Shown one piece after another: positions 52,316-62,264 of a stretch of DNA of 64,000 bases. Source of the stretch: Solirubrobacter sp963798325 (GTDB lineage: Bacteria; Actinomycetota; Thermoleophilia; Solirubrobacterales; Solirubrobacteraceae); the NCBI GenBank assembly GCA_963798325.1, contig CAWCSS010000008.1:620001-684000 (forward strand). The letters are read 5' to 3'. The notes under the pieces are model-generated. The model worked only from the letters and a program-made list of their open reading frames with translations. It did not search any database and was not told the origin of the DNA. Position numbers and translations under genes: made by a program. The stretch's first letter is position 1, and each line of letters starts with the position of its first letter.

Positions 52316-52346
52316 TTGACCTCAAGTCGACTTGAGCATGCACTCT
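52316..52346 (+). promoter_or_regulatory. MerR-type promoter with SoxR-box-like palindrome
   Basis: TTGACC (52316-52321), 19 nt, weak -10 at 52341-52346. The spacer contains CTCAAGTCGACTTGAG (52321-52336), a perfect 16-bp palindrome. It matches the known SoxR box (CTCAAGT-TA-ACTTGAG) except for the central two bases. A 19-bp spacer with a dyad is the mark of MerR-activated promoters. Confidence 0.65.
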
Positions 52347-52374
52347 ATGGGCTCCCCCACAGCAGGAGCCCTCG

Positions 52375-52686
52375 ATGGATCAACCGATTGCCTGCACACT
52401 GGCCGCCGACCAGTACAAGGACCGCACCGGCGAGCTGGCCGACCTGGCCGACCGTGCGCTGCGGTCGCGGCGGGAGACCGCAGACGGCGAACGGCTCGTG
52501 TTCGCCGACAGCGCCGAGATCGAGCGCGAGCTGCGCTCCGCGATCGACGCCGAAGCGCGCTGCTGCGCGTTCCTGCGCATCGAGCTCACGCGCGGCGAGG
52601 AGGGCCTGGTCCTCGACATCGCCGGCCCGCGGGACGCACGCCCGATCATCGCGGAGCTCTTCGCGTCACAGGACTCGGTCGCTTGA
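52375..52686 (+). CDS. Small unrecognised protein under MerR control
   Basis: 103 residues from ATG 52375 with GCAGGAG upstream. No signal or membrane segment. EAEARCCAFLRIELTRGEEGLVLDIAGP holds a Cys pair in a helix-strand context that could bind a metal. I do not know a function. It is the direct target of the MerR-type promoter above, so it is likely part of the response to that regulator's signal. Confidence 0.75.
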   Translation: MDQPIACTLAADQYKDRTGELADLADRALRSRRETADGERLVFADSAEIERELRSAIDAEARCCAFLRIELTRGEEGLVLDIAGPRDARPIIAELFASQDSVA

Positions 52687-53010
52687 GGGGCGATCCGGTG
52701 AACCGGCCCGACGCACGCTGGGCGGCGTCCGGTGTCGGCCGTCGAGGACTTGCGAAGGATCGATGCGCGCGACCTGATCGGGCTTCCCGAAGGCGCGAGC
52801 TTTGCGCGGTGGATGTCACATGTCGATCGAGATGCGCGACGGCCCGTCGCTTCTCAGAAGCGCAGATCACCGAGTCGACCGCGTCAACGTTCGCGTTCGC
52901 CACGGTGTGGTGGTCGACATCGCCTGACGCCCGCCGCGGCCGAGGACGCGCTCACGGAGCAACGGCATGAAGGCACACGCCTCCTCAGCACTGAGCGTCC
53001 ACCAGCAGTC

Positions 53011-53061
53011 CGTTGCGTGACGCAACGTAACGAAACTACCGCCTTCCGAAAATGTCGTTAC
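53011..53061. repeat. Palindrome and inverted repeat in an AT-richer gap
   Basis: CGTTGCG-TGA-CGCAACG (53011-53027), then GTAACGA (53027-53033) and its complement TCGTTAC (53055-53061). The gap 52687-53167 lies between convergent genes and is AT-richer around 53028-53080. A short frame at 52820-52926 ends in VDRVNVRVRHGVVVDIA, faintly like potato-inhibitor-I/I78 proteins. No full gene is visible. Confidence 0.4.
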
Positions 53062-53167
53062 ATATCGAGTCCCGTTTATCGGTCCACGGCGTGGGAGCAC
53101 GGAACCGCACCTGCTTGTGGTTGACGGGCGCCCGGGCTCGCCGCGGCGACTGGGCCGTCGCGGCACC

Positions 53168-54613
53168 TCACACCCGGCGGTCACGGCCGGCCCAGTAGGG
53201 CTCCTTGAGGCGGTTCTTGAGCAGCTTGCCGGCGCCGGACTTGGGCAGCGGCTCGTCCTGGAACTCGATCTCGCGCGGCACCTTGAACCCGCCGAGCGCC
53301 GCGCGGCAGTGGTCGATGAGCGCCTCGGCGGTCACGTCCGTGCGCCGGACGACGACCGCGTGCACCGCCTCGCCCCAACGGTCGTCGGGTACGCCGAAGA
53401 CCGCGACCTCATCCACGGCGGGGTGGCGCGCGAGGACGGCCTCGACCTCGACGGAGTAGACGTTCTCGGCGCCGGTGATGATCATGTCCTTGGCGCGGTC
53501 GATCATGTACAGGTAGCCGTCGTCGTCCTCGCGCGCGAGGTCGCCGGTGCGGTACCAGCCGTCGACGAGCGCCTCGGCGGTGGCGTCCGGGCGCTTCCAG
53601 TACCCGAGCATGACGTTCGGCCCGCGCACCCACAGCTCGCCGACCTCTCCGGGAGCGGCGCGCACCTCGGCCTGCACCCCGGGCACGGGCACGCCCATCG
53701 ACGCCAGGCGGTCCGGGCGCTCCCGGTGGTCTCGCCCGGAGAGGTGCGTCACCGTGGGCGCCGCCTCGGTCATGCCGTAGAACTGGGCCACGTCGCAGTC
53801 CGGCAACCGCTCGAGCAACCGCCGCTGGACGTCGGGGGAGATGGGGGAGGCGGCGTATTGCAGGTGGCGGACGCTGCTCAGGTCCGCGCCCTCGGCGTGC
53901 TCGAGCAGCATCGCGATCATGGTCGGGACGAACACGGTGTGGGTGATCCGGTGACGCGCGATGGTCTCGAGCACGGCCCGCACGTCGAAGCGCGGGAGCA
54001 GGACCTGGTGGGCGCCGGCCCACGTGCAGGCAAAGACGTTCGACGTCCCGGCGACGTGGAACATCGGGCAGACGTGAAGCCAGCGGTCCTCGCGCGCGTG
54101 CCCGGTGACCGCGAGGTTGTGCAGCGCGTTGGCGAGGAGGTTGCGGTGGCTGAGCATCACGCCCTTCGGCGTGCCGGTCGTGCCGCCGGTGTAGGAGATC
54201 GCGGCCAGCTCGTTCTCGGGGACGTCCGGGTAGTCGTGCGGCTCGCCGGCGACGACCGCTTCGTAGTCCTCCAGCAGCGGCACGCCGAGCGCCTCGCCGA
54301 CGGCGCGGCGCTCGTCGTCGACGATCAGCACGTCGAGCTCCGCGTCGGCGACCAGGAACGAGAGCTCCTCGGCCGACAGCCGGAAGTTCAGATCCACGAG
54401 CACCTTGCCGAACGCCGGCAGGCCGAGCCAGCATTCGAGATGGGCGAGCGAGTTCGCGCCGAGAAACCCGACCCGCTCGACGTCCAGGCCGCCGAGGGCG
54501 CGCACGCGCCGATCGAGCTCGCGGTAGGTCACCGCGCGTTCGCCGTCGACGACGGCGACGTCGCCGGCGAACAGCCGCGCGGCGCGCCGCAGCGGCCAGC
54601 TGAGGTCGCTCAT
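53168..54613 (-). CDS. AMP-forming acyl-CoA synthetase (FadD-like)
   Basis: 481 residues from ATG 54613. ANL motifs are ISYTGGTTGTPKGVMLSHRNL at about 141-161, FYGMTEAAPTVTHLSG, WYRTGDLAREDDDGYLYMIDRAKDMIITGAENVYSVEVE and the C-terminal LPKSGAGKLLKNRL with the catalytic Lys. It activates a carboxylic acid to its CoA ester. It is the last gene of the MarR-controlled operon, overlapping the amidohydrolase by 4 nt. The longer frame through the amidohydrolase is an artefact of that gene's frameshift. Confidence 0.88.
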   Translation of the reverse strand: MSDLSWPLRRAARLFAGDVAVVDGERAVTYRELDRRVRALGGLDVERVGFLGANSLAHLECWLGLPAFGKVLVDLNFRLSAEELSFLVADAELDVLIVDDERRAVGEALGVPLLEDYEAVVAGEPHDYPDVPENELAAISYTGGTTGTPKGVMLSHRNLLANALHNLAVTGHAREDRWLHVCPMFHVAGTSNVFACTWAGAHQVLLPRFDVRAVLETIARHRITHTVFVPTMIAMLLEHAEGADLSSVRHLQYAASPISPDVQRRLLERLPDCDVAQFYGMTEAAPTVTHLSGRDHRERPDRLASMGVPVPGVQAEVRAAPGEVGELWVRGPNVMLGYWKRPDATAEALVDGWYRTGDLAREDDDGYLYMIDRAKDMIITGAENVYSVEVEAVLARHPAVDEVAVFGVPDDRWGEAVHAVVVRRTDVTAEALIDHCRAALGGFKVPREIEFQDEPLPKSGAGKLLKNRLKEPYWAGRDRRV

Positions 54614-55471
54614 AGGCCCAGCAGCCGCTTGGCGTTCTCCTTGAGCACCAGCGGCCGCACCTCGTCCTTGATCGGCAGCTGCTCGAAGTCCCGCAGCCAC
54701 CGATCCGGCGTGATCAGCGGGTAGTCGGAGCCGAACAGCATCTTGTGCTTGAGCTGGGTGTTCGTGTACCGGATCAGGTTCTCCGGGAAGTACTTGGGCG
54801 ACCAGCCCGACAGATCGATGTAGACGTTCGGCTTGTGCACGGCGATCGCCAGCGCCTCGTCCTGCCACGGGAACGACGGGTGCGCGAGGATGATGTCCAG
54901 GCCCGGGAAGTCGGCCGCGACGTCGTCGACCGCCATCGGGTTGGAGTACTTCAGCCGCACGCCGCCGCCGCCCGGCATGCCCGCGCCGATGCCCGGTGGT
55001 GCCGGAGTGGAACAACGCGATCAGGCCGGCCTCGGCGATGACCTCGTAGAGCGGGTACCACGCGGGGTCGTTGGGCCAGAACGCCTGCGTGTTGGGGTGG
55101 AACTTGAACCCGCGGGCGCCGCGCTCGATCCACTCGCGCGCCTCGCGGACCGCGAGCTTGCCCTTGTGCGGGTCCACGCTCGCGAACGGGATCAGGACAT
55201 CCGGGTTGCGGGCGGCGGCCTCCAGCACGTCCGCGTTGCCGAGCCGCCGGCGACCCATCCCGGCCTCGTCGTCGACCGTGAAGATGACGGCCGCCAACCG
55301 CCGCTCGCGGTAGTAGTCGGCCACCTCCTGGGCGGTCGGCTGTGGCGGCGAGCCCCCGAAATACCGCCCCGCCGCGGCGAGCACCTCCTCCGTGACCGGG
55401 TCCTGCGGCTCACCGTCGGTGCGCTCGGCGTGCGTGTGCACGTCGATGGCCACCAGGTCATCGACGTTCAT
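54610..55471 (-). pseudogene. Amidohydrolase (COG2159 type), one frameshift
   Basis: Reads as about 286 residues if one C is removed from CCC at 54992-54994. The N-terminal part has IDVHTHAERT (metal His pair), FKFHPNTQAFWPNDPAWYP and LIALFHSGTTG. The C-terminal part has IILAHPSFPWQDEALAIA, VYIDLSGWSPKYF and MLFGSDYPL with the metal Asp. Members are metal-dependent hydrolases or decarboxylases of carboxylated intermediates. The overlaps with both neighbours (4 nt each) are intact, which argues for a functional gene and a sequence error. Confidence 0.8.
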
Positions 55472-56334
55472 GACAGGTTCAGCTCACTCAGACGGACCCC
55501 GTAGGGCTGGGCGGGGAACGACTCGACGGCCGCGGCGATCGCGTCCGCCGTCCACCCGCCGTCGCGCAGCTCGTGCGCGATCTCGGCCGGATGCGAGTAC
55601 AGCGAGAGCCGGTCGCCGCCGATGCCGAGGGCCTGGCCGGTCACGCCGGACGCCGCGTCCGACGCCAGGTACACGACGAGCGGCGCGCAGTCCTCGGGCT
55701 TGCCGAGGGCGTGCTCGCGGCGCACCTCGGGCGGGAACTCGTCGCGGCCGACGAGCGGCGCGTAGACCGGGATCGTCTCGGTCATCCGCGTCCACGCGGT
55801 GGGGACGATCGCGTTGACCGTGATGTTCGCGCGCGCGAGCTCCAGCGCCCAGGTGCGCGTGAACGCGACGATGCCCGCCTTCGCGGCGGCGTAGTTGGTC
55901 TGCCCGAAGTTGCCGTACTGGCCCGCGGGCGAGCCGACGGTGATGATCCGCCCGCCTTCACCCTGCTCGCGCATCCGGATCGCGGCCGCCCGCGCGCACG
56001 TGAACGTCCCCCGCAGGTGCGTCGCGACGACCAGGTCGAAGTCCTCGTCGGTCATCTTCCACAGCACCTTGTCGCGGAGGACGCCGGCGTTGGTCACGAT
56101 CACGTCGAGGCGCCCGAAGGCCTCCACGGCCGCGGCCACGAGCGCCTCCGCGGTCTCGGTCGAGCCGACGGCGCCGGGCGCGGCGACGCCGCCGATGGCC
56201 GACGCGACCGCCTCGGCGCCTTCGAGGTCGTTGACGACGACCTTCGCGCCCGCGGCCGCCAGCGCCTCGGCGTACGCGCGCCCGAGCCCCCGGCCCGCGC
56301 CGGTGACGATCGCGACCTTGCCGTCCAGGCTCAT
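55468..56334 (-). CDS. SDR-family oxidoreductase
   Basis: 288 residues from ATG 56334. It has the NAD(P)-binding GAGRGLGRAYAEALAAAGAKVVVND and NAG in VIVTNAGVLRDK. The catalytic region is SPAGQYGNFGQTNYAAAKAG, with YxxxK. The C-terminal extension of about 30 residues is longer than the minimum SDR. In this setting it probably acts on a 3-hydroxyacyl-CoA made by the neighbouring hydratase. It overlaps both neighbours by 4 nt. Confidence 0.9.
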   Translation of the reverse strand: MSLDGKVAIVTGAGRGLGRAYAEALAAAGAKVVVNDLEGAEAVASAIGGVAAPGAVGSTETAEALVAAAVEAFGRLDVIVTNAGVLRDKVLWKMTDEDFDLVVATHLRGTFTCARAAAIRMREQGEGGRIITVGSPAGQYGNFGQTNYAAAKAGIVAFTRTWALELARANITVNAIVPTAWTRMTETIPVYAPLVGRDEFPPEVRREHALGKPEDCAPLVVYLASDAASGVTGQALGIGGDRLSLYSHPAEIAHELRDGGWTADAIAAAVESFPAQPYGVRLSELNLS

Positions 56335-56775
56335 GCGTAATACCGGAACAGGCAGTCGGCGACCAGCGCCGGCCGCTCCTGGTCGCGGACCTCGAGCGTC
56401 AGTGTGACCTTCACCTGCATGCCTCCCTTGATGTCGGTGATCTCGACGACCTCCCCGGACGCCGCGGAACTGCGCGCCGACCCGCAACGGGGCGGGAAAG
56501 CGCAGCCGGTCCATGCCGTAGTTGACGGCGGTCGTCGCGTCGCTTACGTCGAGCAGCGCCTGGGAGATCGGCGCCAGCAGCGCCACGCTGAGGTACCCGT
56601 GCGCGATCGTTCCTCCGAACGGCGAGTCCTTGGCGCGGTCCGGGTCGACGTGGATGTAGTTGTGATCCTCGGTGACGTCGGCGAACTCGTTGACGCGTTC
56701 CTGCGTCATCTCTCGCCAGGATGTCGGCCCGAGGCGCTGCCCGGCGAGGCCGGGCAGCTCCGCGAGCGTCGGCAT
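56331..56775 (-). pseudogene. MaoC-like enoyl-CoA hydratase, one frameshift
   Basis: About 147 residues if one base is removed near 56,470. The hydratase-2 motif is DHNYIHVDPDRAKDSPFGGTIAHGYLSVALL, with the Asp/His pair. After the shift the frame continues as AASGEVVEITDIKGGMQVKVTLTLEVRDQERPALVADCLFRYY and stops at 56331, overlapping the SDR start as ATGA. It hydrates enoyl-CoA to 3-hydroxyacyl-CoA. The precise join and overlaps suggest the gene is intact in the organism. Confidence 0.8.
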
Positions 56776-58040
56776 CAGAACGTGTAGCCCTCGGCGTCGG
56801 CCGCCTGCGCGGGCTCGCCCAGTGCCTCGAGGCCGCCCGGCGCGTCCTTGCTGACCTTCGCGATGTAGACCAGCGAGCCCGGGGGCGACGCCGGGTCGCT
56901 GAAGTCCAGCGTCCCCGCGATCGTTCCGCCCGTGTCGAGCGCCGTCAGCGAGTGCAGCGCGTCGAGCACGCCCTTGCGGGTCAGGTCCTTGTTCTCGCAG
57001 GCCTTGGTCAGCGCGGCATCGGCGATCTGCGCGCCCGCGTAGGCGTACAGGGAGCCGTTGGAGGACGGCGTGCCGTTCGGGTTGGCCGCCTTGTAGTCGG
57101 CCAGGAACTTCTGGACGCCGGCGCTCTGCACCGTCAGCGGCGCCATCGAGGAGACGACGTAGTAGTTGGCCACCAGCGCGTCCGCCGCGGGCGTCGTGAG
57201 CAGCTGGGGCGTCCAGCCGGGACCGTTGGCCACGATCGGCACGTCGAGCTTCTGCGCGGCGGCGAGGCCGGCCAGCGACGCGGCCTGCGGTGGAGCGGCG
57301 CTGAACAGGATCGCCTTCACGCCCGCCTTCTTGAAGGCCGCGACCTGGCCGGTCATGTCCTGGTCCGCGGGGGTGATCTTCTGCTCGACGATCTTGAGCT
57401 GATGCTTGTCGGCCGCGTACTTGGAGCCCTTCAGGGCGTTCTCGCCGTAGTCGCCCTCGAAGTAGAGATGCCCGATCGTGTCGCCCGCCTTGATCCCCTT
57501 CTCCTTCATCAGGAAGTCGACGGCGTTGATGGCCTCGATGTCGTAGGTCGTGCCGGCGATGGCGACGTTCTCGCTCGGGAGGATGTCCGACGTCCAGCCC
57601 GCGAAGTTCAGGAACATGTTCTCCTGCTGGACGCTGGGGAGCAGGGCCTTGACGATCGAGGAACCGAGCACGAGCCCGAGCCCGATCACGTCGCCCGACA
57701 GCTGCTGGTAGGCCGCCACCGCCTTCTGCGGGTCATAGCCCGTGTCCTGGACGCTCATCTTGACCTGGCGGCCGCAGATCCCGCCGGCCTTGTTCTTGGC
57801 GTCCCAGTAGAGCTTGGCGCCCTCCATCTGCGACTTGCCGTTGGGCGCGAAGACCCCGCTCAGGTCCGGGAGGTAGCCGAGCGTGATCGTGTCGGCGGTC
57901 GCGCCCGGGCCGGTCTTGACCGCCGCTTCGCCCGAGGACGCGCCGCCCCCACCGCCGTTGTCCTCGGCGCCGCCCTTCCCACAGGCGCCGACCACCAGCG
58001 CCAGCGCCACGGCCAACGTCCCGACGAGCTCTCTCCTCAT
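56775..58040 (-). CDS. Branched-chain-amino-acid-type ABC substrate-binding lipoprotein
   Basis: 421 residues from ATG 58040. It has a lipobox signal (LALVVGAC), a Gly/Ser linker, then a LivK-type Venus-flytrap domain (ITLGYLPDLSGVFAPNG, GGICGRQVKMSVQDTGYDPQKAVAAYQQL). It captures a small organic acid or amino-acid-like ligand for LivHM. The surrounding catabolic genes suggest an aromatic or aliphatic acid rather than leucine. It shares one base with the MaoC start. Confidence 0.9.
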   Translation of the reverse strand: MRRELVGTLAVALALVVGACGKGGAEDNGGGGGASSGEAAVKTGPGATADTITLGYLPDLSGVFAPNGKSQMEGAKLYWDAKNKAGGICGRQVKMSVQDTGYDPQKAVAAYQQLSGDVIGLGLVLGSSIVKALLPSVQQENMFLNFAGWTSDILPSENVAIAGTTYDIEAINAVDFLMKEKGIKAGDTIGHLYFEGDYGENALKGSKYAADKHQLKIVEQKITPADQDMTGQVAAFKKAGVKAILFSAAPPQAASLAGLAAAQKLDVPIVANGPGWTPQLLTTPAADALVANYYVVSSMAPLTVQSAGVQKFLADYKAANPNGTPSSNGSLYAYAGAQIADAALTKACENKDLTRKGVLDALHSLTALDTGGTIAGTLDFSDPASPPGSLVYIAKVSKDAPGGLEALGEPAQAADAEGYTF

Positions 58041-59092
58041 GCGACCGGCTCCTTTCGACTGCGGTGGACGAGCCCAGCGAGCCCGTCGCGAGCGAACAGC
58101 AGCACGGCGACGATCGCCGCGCCATAGACGAAACGGCTGAACTCCGCGGCCCCGACGCCGCCGCTGCCGGGCTCGGCGAGCAGCGGGATCGAGCCGCTGT
58201 AGTGGTTGAGCACCAGCGGCAGCGCGGTGACGAACACCGCACCCGCCGCGGCGCCTCCGACCGAGCCCGCGCCGCCGATGACGACCATGACCAGGAAGTC
58301 GACGGACAGCAGGAAGCCGAAGGACTCGGGGACGATGCGCCCGAACGCGAGCGCCATCAACACGCCGCCGAGCCCGGCGTACATCGACGACACGGTGAAC
58401 GCCGCGGCCCGGTAACGGACGACGTCGATGCCGTTGGTGGCGGCGGCGATCTCGCTGTCGCGGATCATCGCCATCGCCCGCCCGGGGCGGCTGCGGACGA
58501 GGTTGCGGCCGTAGAGCAGGGCCGCGAGCACGAGCACCAGCCCGAGGTACCACAGGCGCTCCAGCGTCCCGAACGGCACCCCGAGGATCACCAGGCTGTC
58601 GGGGCTCGTGTTGGAGAAGCTGAAGCCGAACAGGCTGAAGGGCGGCACCGCGATGCCTCGGTAGCCACCGGTGATGCCGGTCGCGTTCTGGAGGATGTGC
58701 TGGCCGAGGAAGACCAGGCCGAGGCTGGCGAGCCCCAGATAGATCCCGCGTACCCGGCCGGCGATCGGACTGAAGAGGGCGCCGGCCAGGCCGGACAGCA
58801 GCACCGCGCCGATCAGCGCGAGCAGCGGCGGCCAGCCGAGGCCCGCGGGCCCGTCGGCGCCCGGCACGTCCTGGCCGGCGAGGAAGCTGTAGCCGTAGGC
58901 GCCGACGGCCACGAAGAACGCGTGCGCGAGCGACAACTGGCCGGCGATGCCGACCAGGATCGTCAGCCCGATCGCGGCGATGATCGAGGCCATCGCGAAC
59001 AGCCCGGTCTGCAGCCAGAAGCTCTCCAGGTAGATGGGCAGCGCGACGAGCACGAAGGCGACGACCACGACGACGGCGGCACGCCTATACAC
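58037..59092 (-). CDS. LIV-type ABC permease, LivM
   Basis: 351 residues from GTG 59092 with about ten membrane helices. It has the family segment GIAGQLSLAHAFFVAVGAYGYSFLAG and the coupling-loop region RDSEIAAATNGIDVVRYRAAAFTVSSMYAGLGG that contacts the ATPase. It pairs with LivH in the membrane. It overlaps livH by 8 nt and the binding-protein gene by 4 nt. Confidence 0.92.
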   Translation of the reverse strand: MYRRAAVVVVVAFVLVALPIYLESFWLQTGLFAMASIIAAIGLTILVGIAGQLSLAHAFFVAVGAYGYSFLAGQDVPGADGPAGLGWPPLLALIGAVLLSGLAGALFSPIAGRVRGIYLGLASLGLVFLGQHILQNATGITGGYRGIAVPPFSLFGFSFSNTSPDSLVILGVPFGTLERLWYLGLVLVLAALLYGRNLVRSRPGRAMAMIRDSEIAAATNGIDVVRYRAAAFTVSSMYAGLGGVLMALAFGRIVPESFGFLLSVDFLVMVVIGGAGSVGGAAAGAVFVTALPLVLNHYSGSIPLLAEPGSGGVGAAEFSRFVYGAAIVAVLLFARDGLAGLVHRSRKEPVA

Positions 59093-59971
59093 GCGTCACC
59101 TCGCGCGTCCCGAACAGACCGGACGGCCGGATGAGCAGCACCAGCAGCATCACCGCGAAGGGCGCCACGGCACCCAGCCCACGGCCGAGGAAGGACAGCT
59201 CCTGCTGATAGCCGGCGGTGAGGACCGAGACCACGCCGATGATCAGCCCGCCGACGACCGCGCCGCCCGGTGAGTCGAACCCGCCGAGCACGACCGCCGG
59301 GATCGCGGCCAGCGCGAGCACTCCGACACCGCCGGTCACGCCCGCCGCCGGGAAGCTCGTCAGGAACACCCCGCCGACGGCCGCCAGGGCTCCGGCCATG
59401 GCCCACGCTCCGGCGGCGACGCGGTTGCGGCGGATGCCCATCAGCGACGCGGTCTCGCCGTCCTCGGCCGCCGAGCGCATCGCGATGCCCCAGTCCGTGT
59501 ACTTGAACGCGGCCCAGAAGCCGGCGACGAGGACCGCGGCGGTCAGGCCCGCGATCACGCGCGAGGTGGCCACGCGGATGCCGAGGAACTCCGTCACGTG
59601 CGCGCCCCACGGGGCGCCGAGGTTCAGGACGTCGGTGCCGATCCGTCGCGAGAGCTCGGTCGCGAGCACGATGTCCACCCCGAGCGTGAGGATCGCGAGC
59701 GTGCCCAGGTCCGCGCGGCGGATCCTCCGGATCAGGACCACGTCGATGAGCAGCGAGGCGAACGCCGCGGCGAGCACGCCGAGGACGACCGCCGGCCAGA
59801 ACCCGACCGTCTCGTGCGCACGCGCGACGACGTAGGCGCCGAGCAGCAGCAGCGATCCCTGCGCGAAGTTCATCACGTGCGTCGCCTTGAAGACGGTCAC
59901 GAAGCCGAGGGCGACGAGCGAGTAGATCGCGCCCAGGAACAGGCCGCCGACGAACAGCGTCACGAACTGCG

Positions 59972-59975
<4 letters not shown>
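59085..59975 (-). CDS. LIV-type ABC permease, LivH
   Basis: 296 residues from GTG 59975. It has GGLFLGAIYSLVALGFVTVFKATHVMNFAQGSLLLLGAYV at the N-terminus and the EAA-like loop AMRSAAEDGETASLMGIRRNRV. The start overlaps the ATPase stop as GTGA; the longer upstream frame lies over the ATPase gene and is rejected. Confidence 0.92.
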
Positions 59976-61556
<1,581 letters not shown>

Positions 61557-61583
61557 ACCTCTCTCCTGGTTGGTGGTGCGGGC

Positions 61584-61611
61584 AATGTATCAGGGCACCT
61601 GATGACGTCAA
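61584..61611 (-). promoter_or_regulatory. liv operon promoter with MarR operator in its spacer
   Basis: On the minus strand, TTGACG (61611-61606), 16 nt, TACATT (61589-61584). The spacer contains TCAGGGCACCTGA (61590-61602), a TCAGG-N3-CCTGA palindrome also found before marR. Binding there would block RNA polymerase. Confidence 0.75.
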
Positions 61612-61669
61612 CCCGCACGCCAACGGGCCGGTCGGCGACCGGCCCCGGTATTCGCCTACCTGGCCTGAC

Positions 61670-62134
61670 TCAGCGGGGGCCGAAGCCGGCGCCGAGTCGG
61701 TACACGCAACCGACGAGCGCTTCGAGCAATTGCTCGCGACCTGCCTCGTCGAGGTCCGCGAGCATCGCGTTCTCCATGTGTGCGACCGCCCGGTCGCACG
61801 CCACGAGCACCTCTTGGCCGCGCTTGGAGAGCGTCACCTCGACCACCCGCCGGTGGTTGGCGGCGGGTGAGCGGACGATCAGGCCGTCGGCCTCGAGCGC
61901 GACCAGGACCTCGTTCATCGACTGCGGTGTGACGTAGGTGCGGCGTGCCAGCTGGGCGTTGGAGAGCCCAGGCCGGTCGCGCAGGATCGAGAGCGCGGTG
62001 TACTTGGGAACGGTCAGGCCGAACGGAGCGACGAGCGCGCCGATCTCGCGCCGGATCGCGCGGTCCAGCCGGCCCACCACGTAGCCGATCCGGGGGCTGA
62101 CGGCGTGCGCGGGATTCGCGGGGCGTGACGACAC
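61670..62134 (-). CDS. MarR-family regulator
   Basis: 154 residues from GTG 62134. It has the winged helix GLTVPKYTALSILRDRPGLSNAQLARRTYVTPQSMNEVLVALEADGLIVRSP, with the usual wing, and helical dimer ends. A TAGGGT box is exactly 7 nt before the GTG, so the message is probably leaderless. The palindrome TCAGGGCACCTGA lies over the -35 region, giving autoregulation. It probably represses the liv catabolic operon and the DUF6351 gene until a CoA or acid ligand appears. Confidence 0.9.
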   Translation of the reverse strand: MSSRPANPAHAVSPRIGYVVGRLDRAIRREIGALVAPFGLTVPKYTALSILRDRPGLSNAQLARRTYVTPQSMNEVLVALEADGLIVRSPAANHRRVVEVTLSKRGQEVLVACDRAVAHMENAMLADLDEAGREQLLEALVGCVYRLGAGFGPR

Positions 62135-62166
62135 GCGCCCGACCCTACCAGCCCCCGGGCGCGGTC

Positions 62167-62179
62167 TCAGGGCACCTGA
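62167..62179. promoter_or_regulatory. MarR operator before marR
   Basis: TCAGGGCACCTGA, identical to the site at 61590-61602, about 20 nt upstream of the marR TAGGGT box. Confidence 0.7.
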
Positions 62180-62189
62180 CTTCAGCGGC

Positions 62190-62242
62190 TTGCGAGAGCC
62201 TGAGCGCAGGAGTATCATCGCCCAGAGTCTCAGGTTACCTGT
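62190..62242 (+). promoter_or_regulatory. Promoter of the DUF6351-like gene with MarR operator
   Basis: TTGCGA (62190-62195), 17 nt, TATCAT (62213-62218). TCAGGTTACCTGT (62230-62242) lies at about +5 to +17 and matches the MarR palindrome except for the last base. GGAGGAGAGGGG follows as the ribosome-binding site. Confidence 0.65.
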
Positions 62243-62264
62243 TACCCGGAGGAGAGGGGACAAC

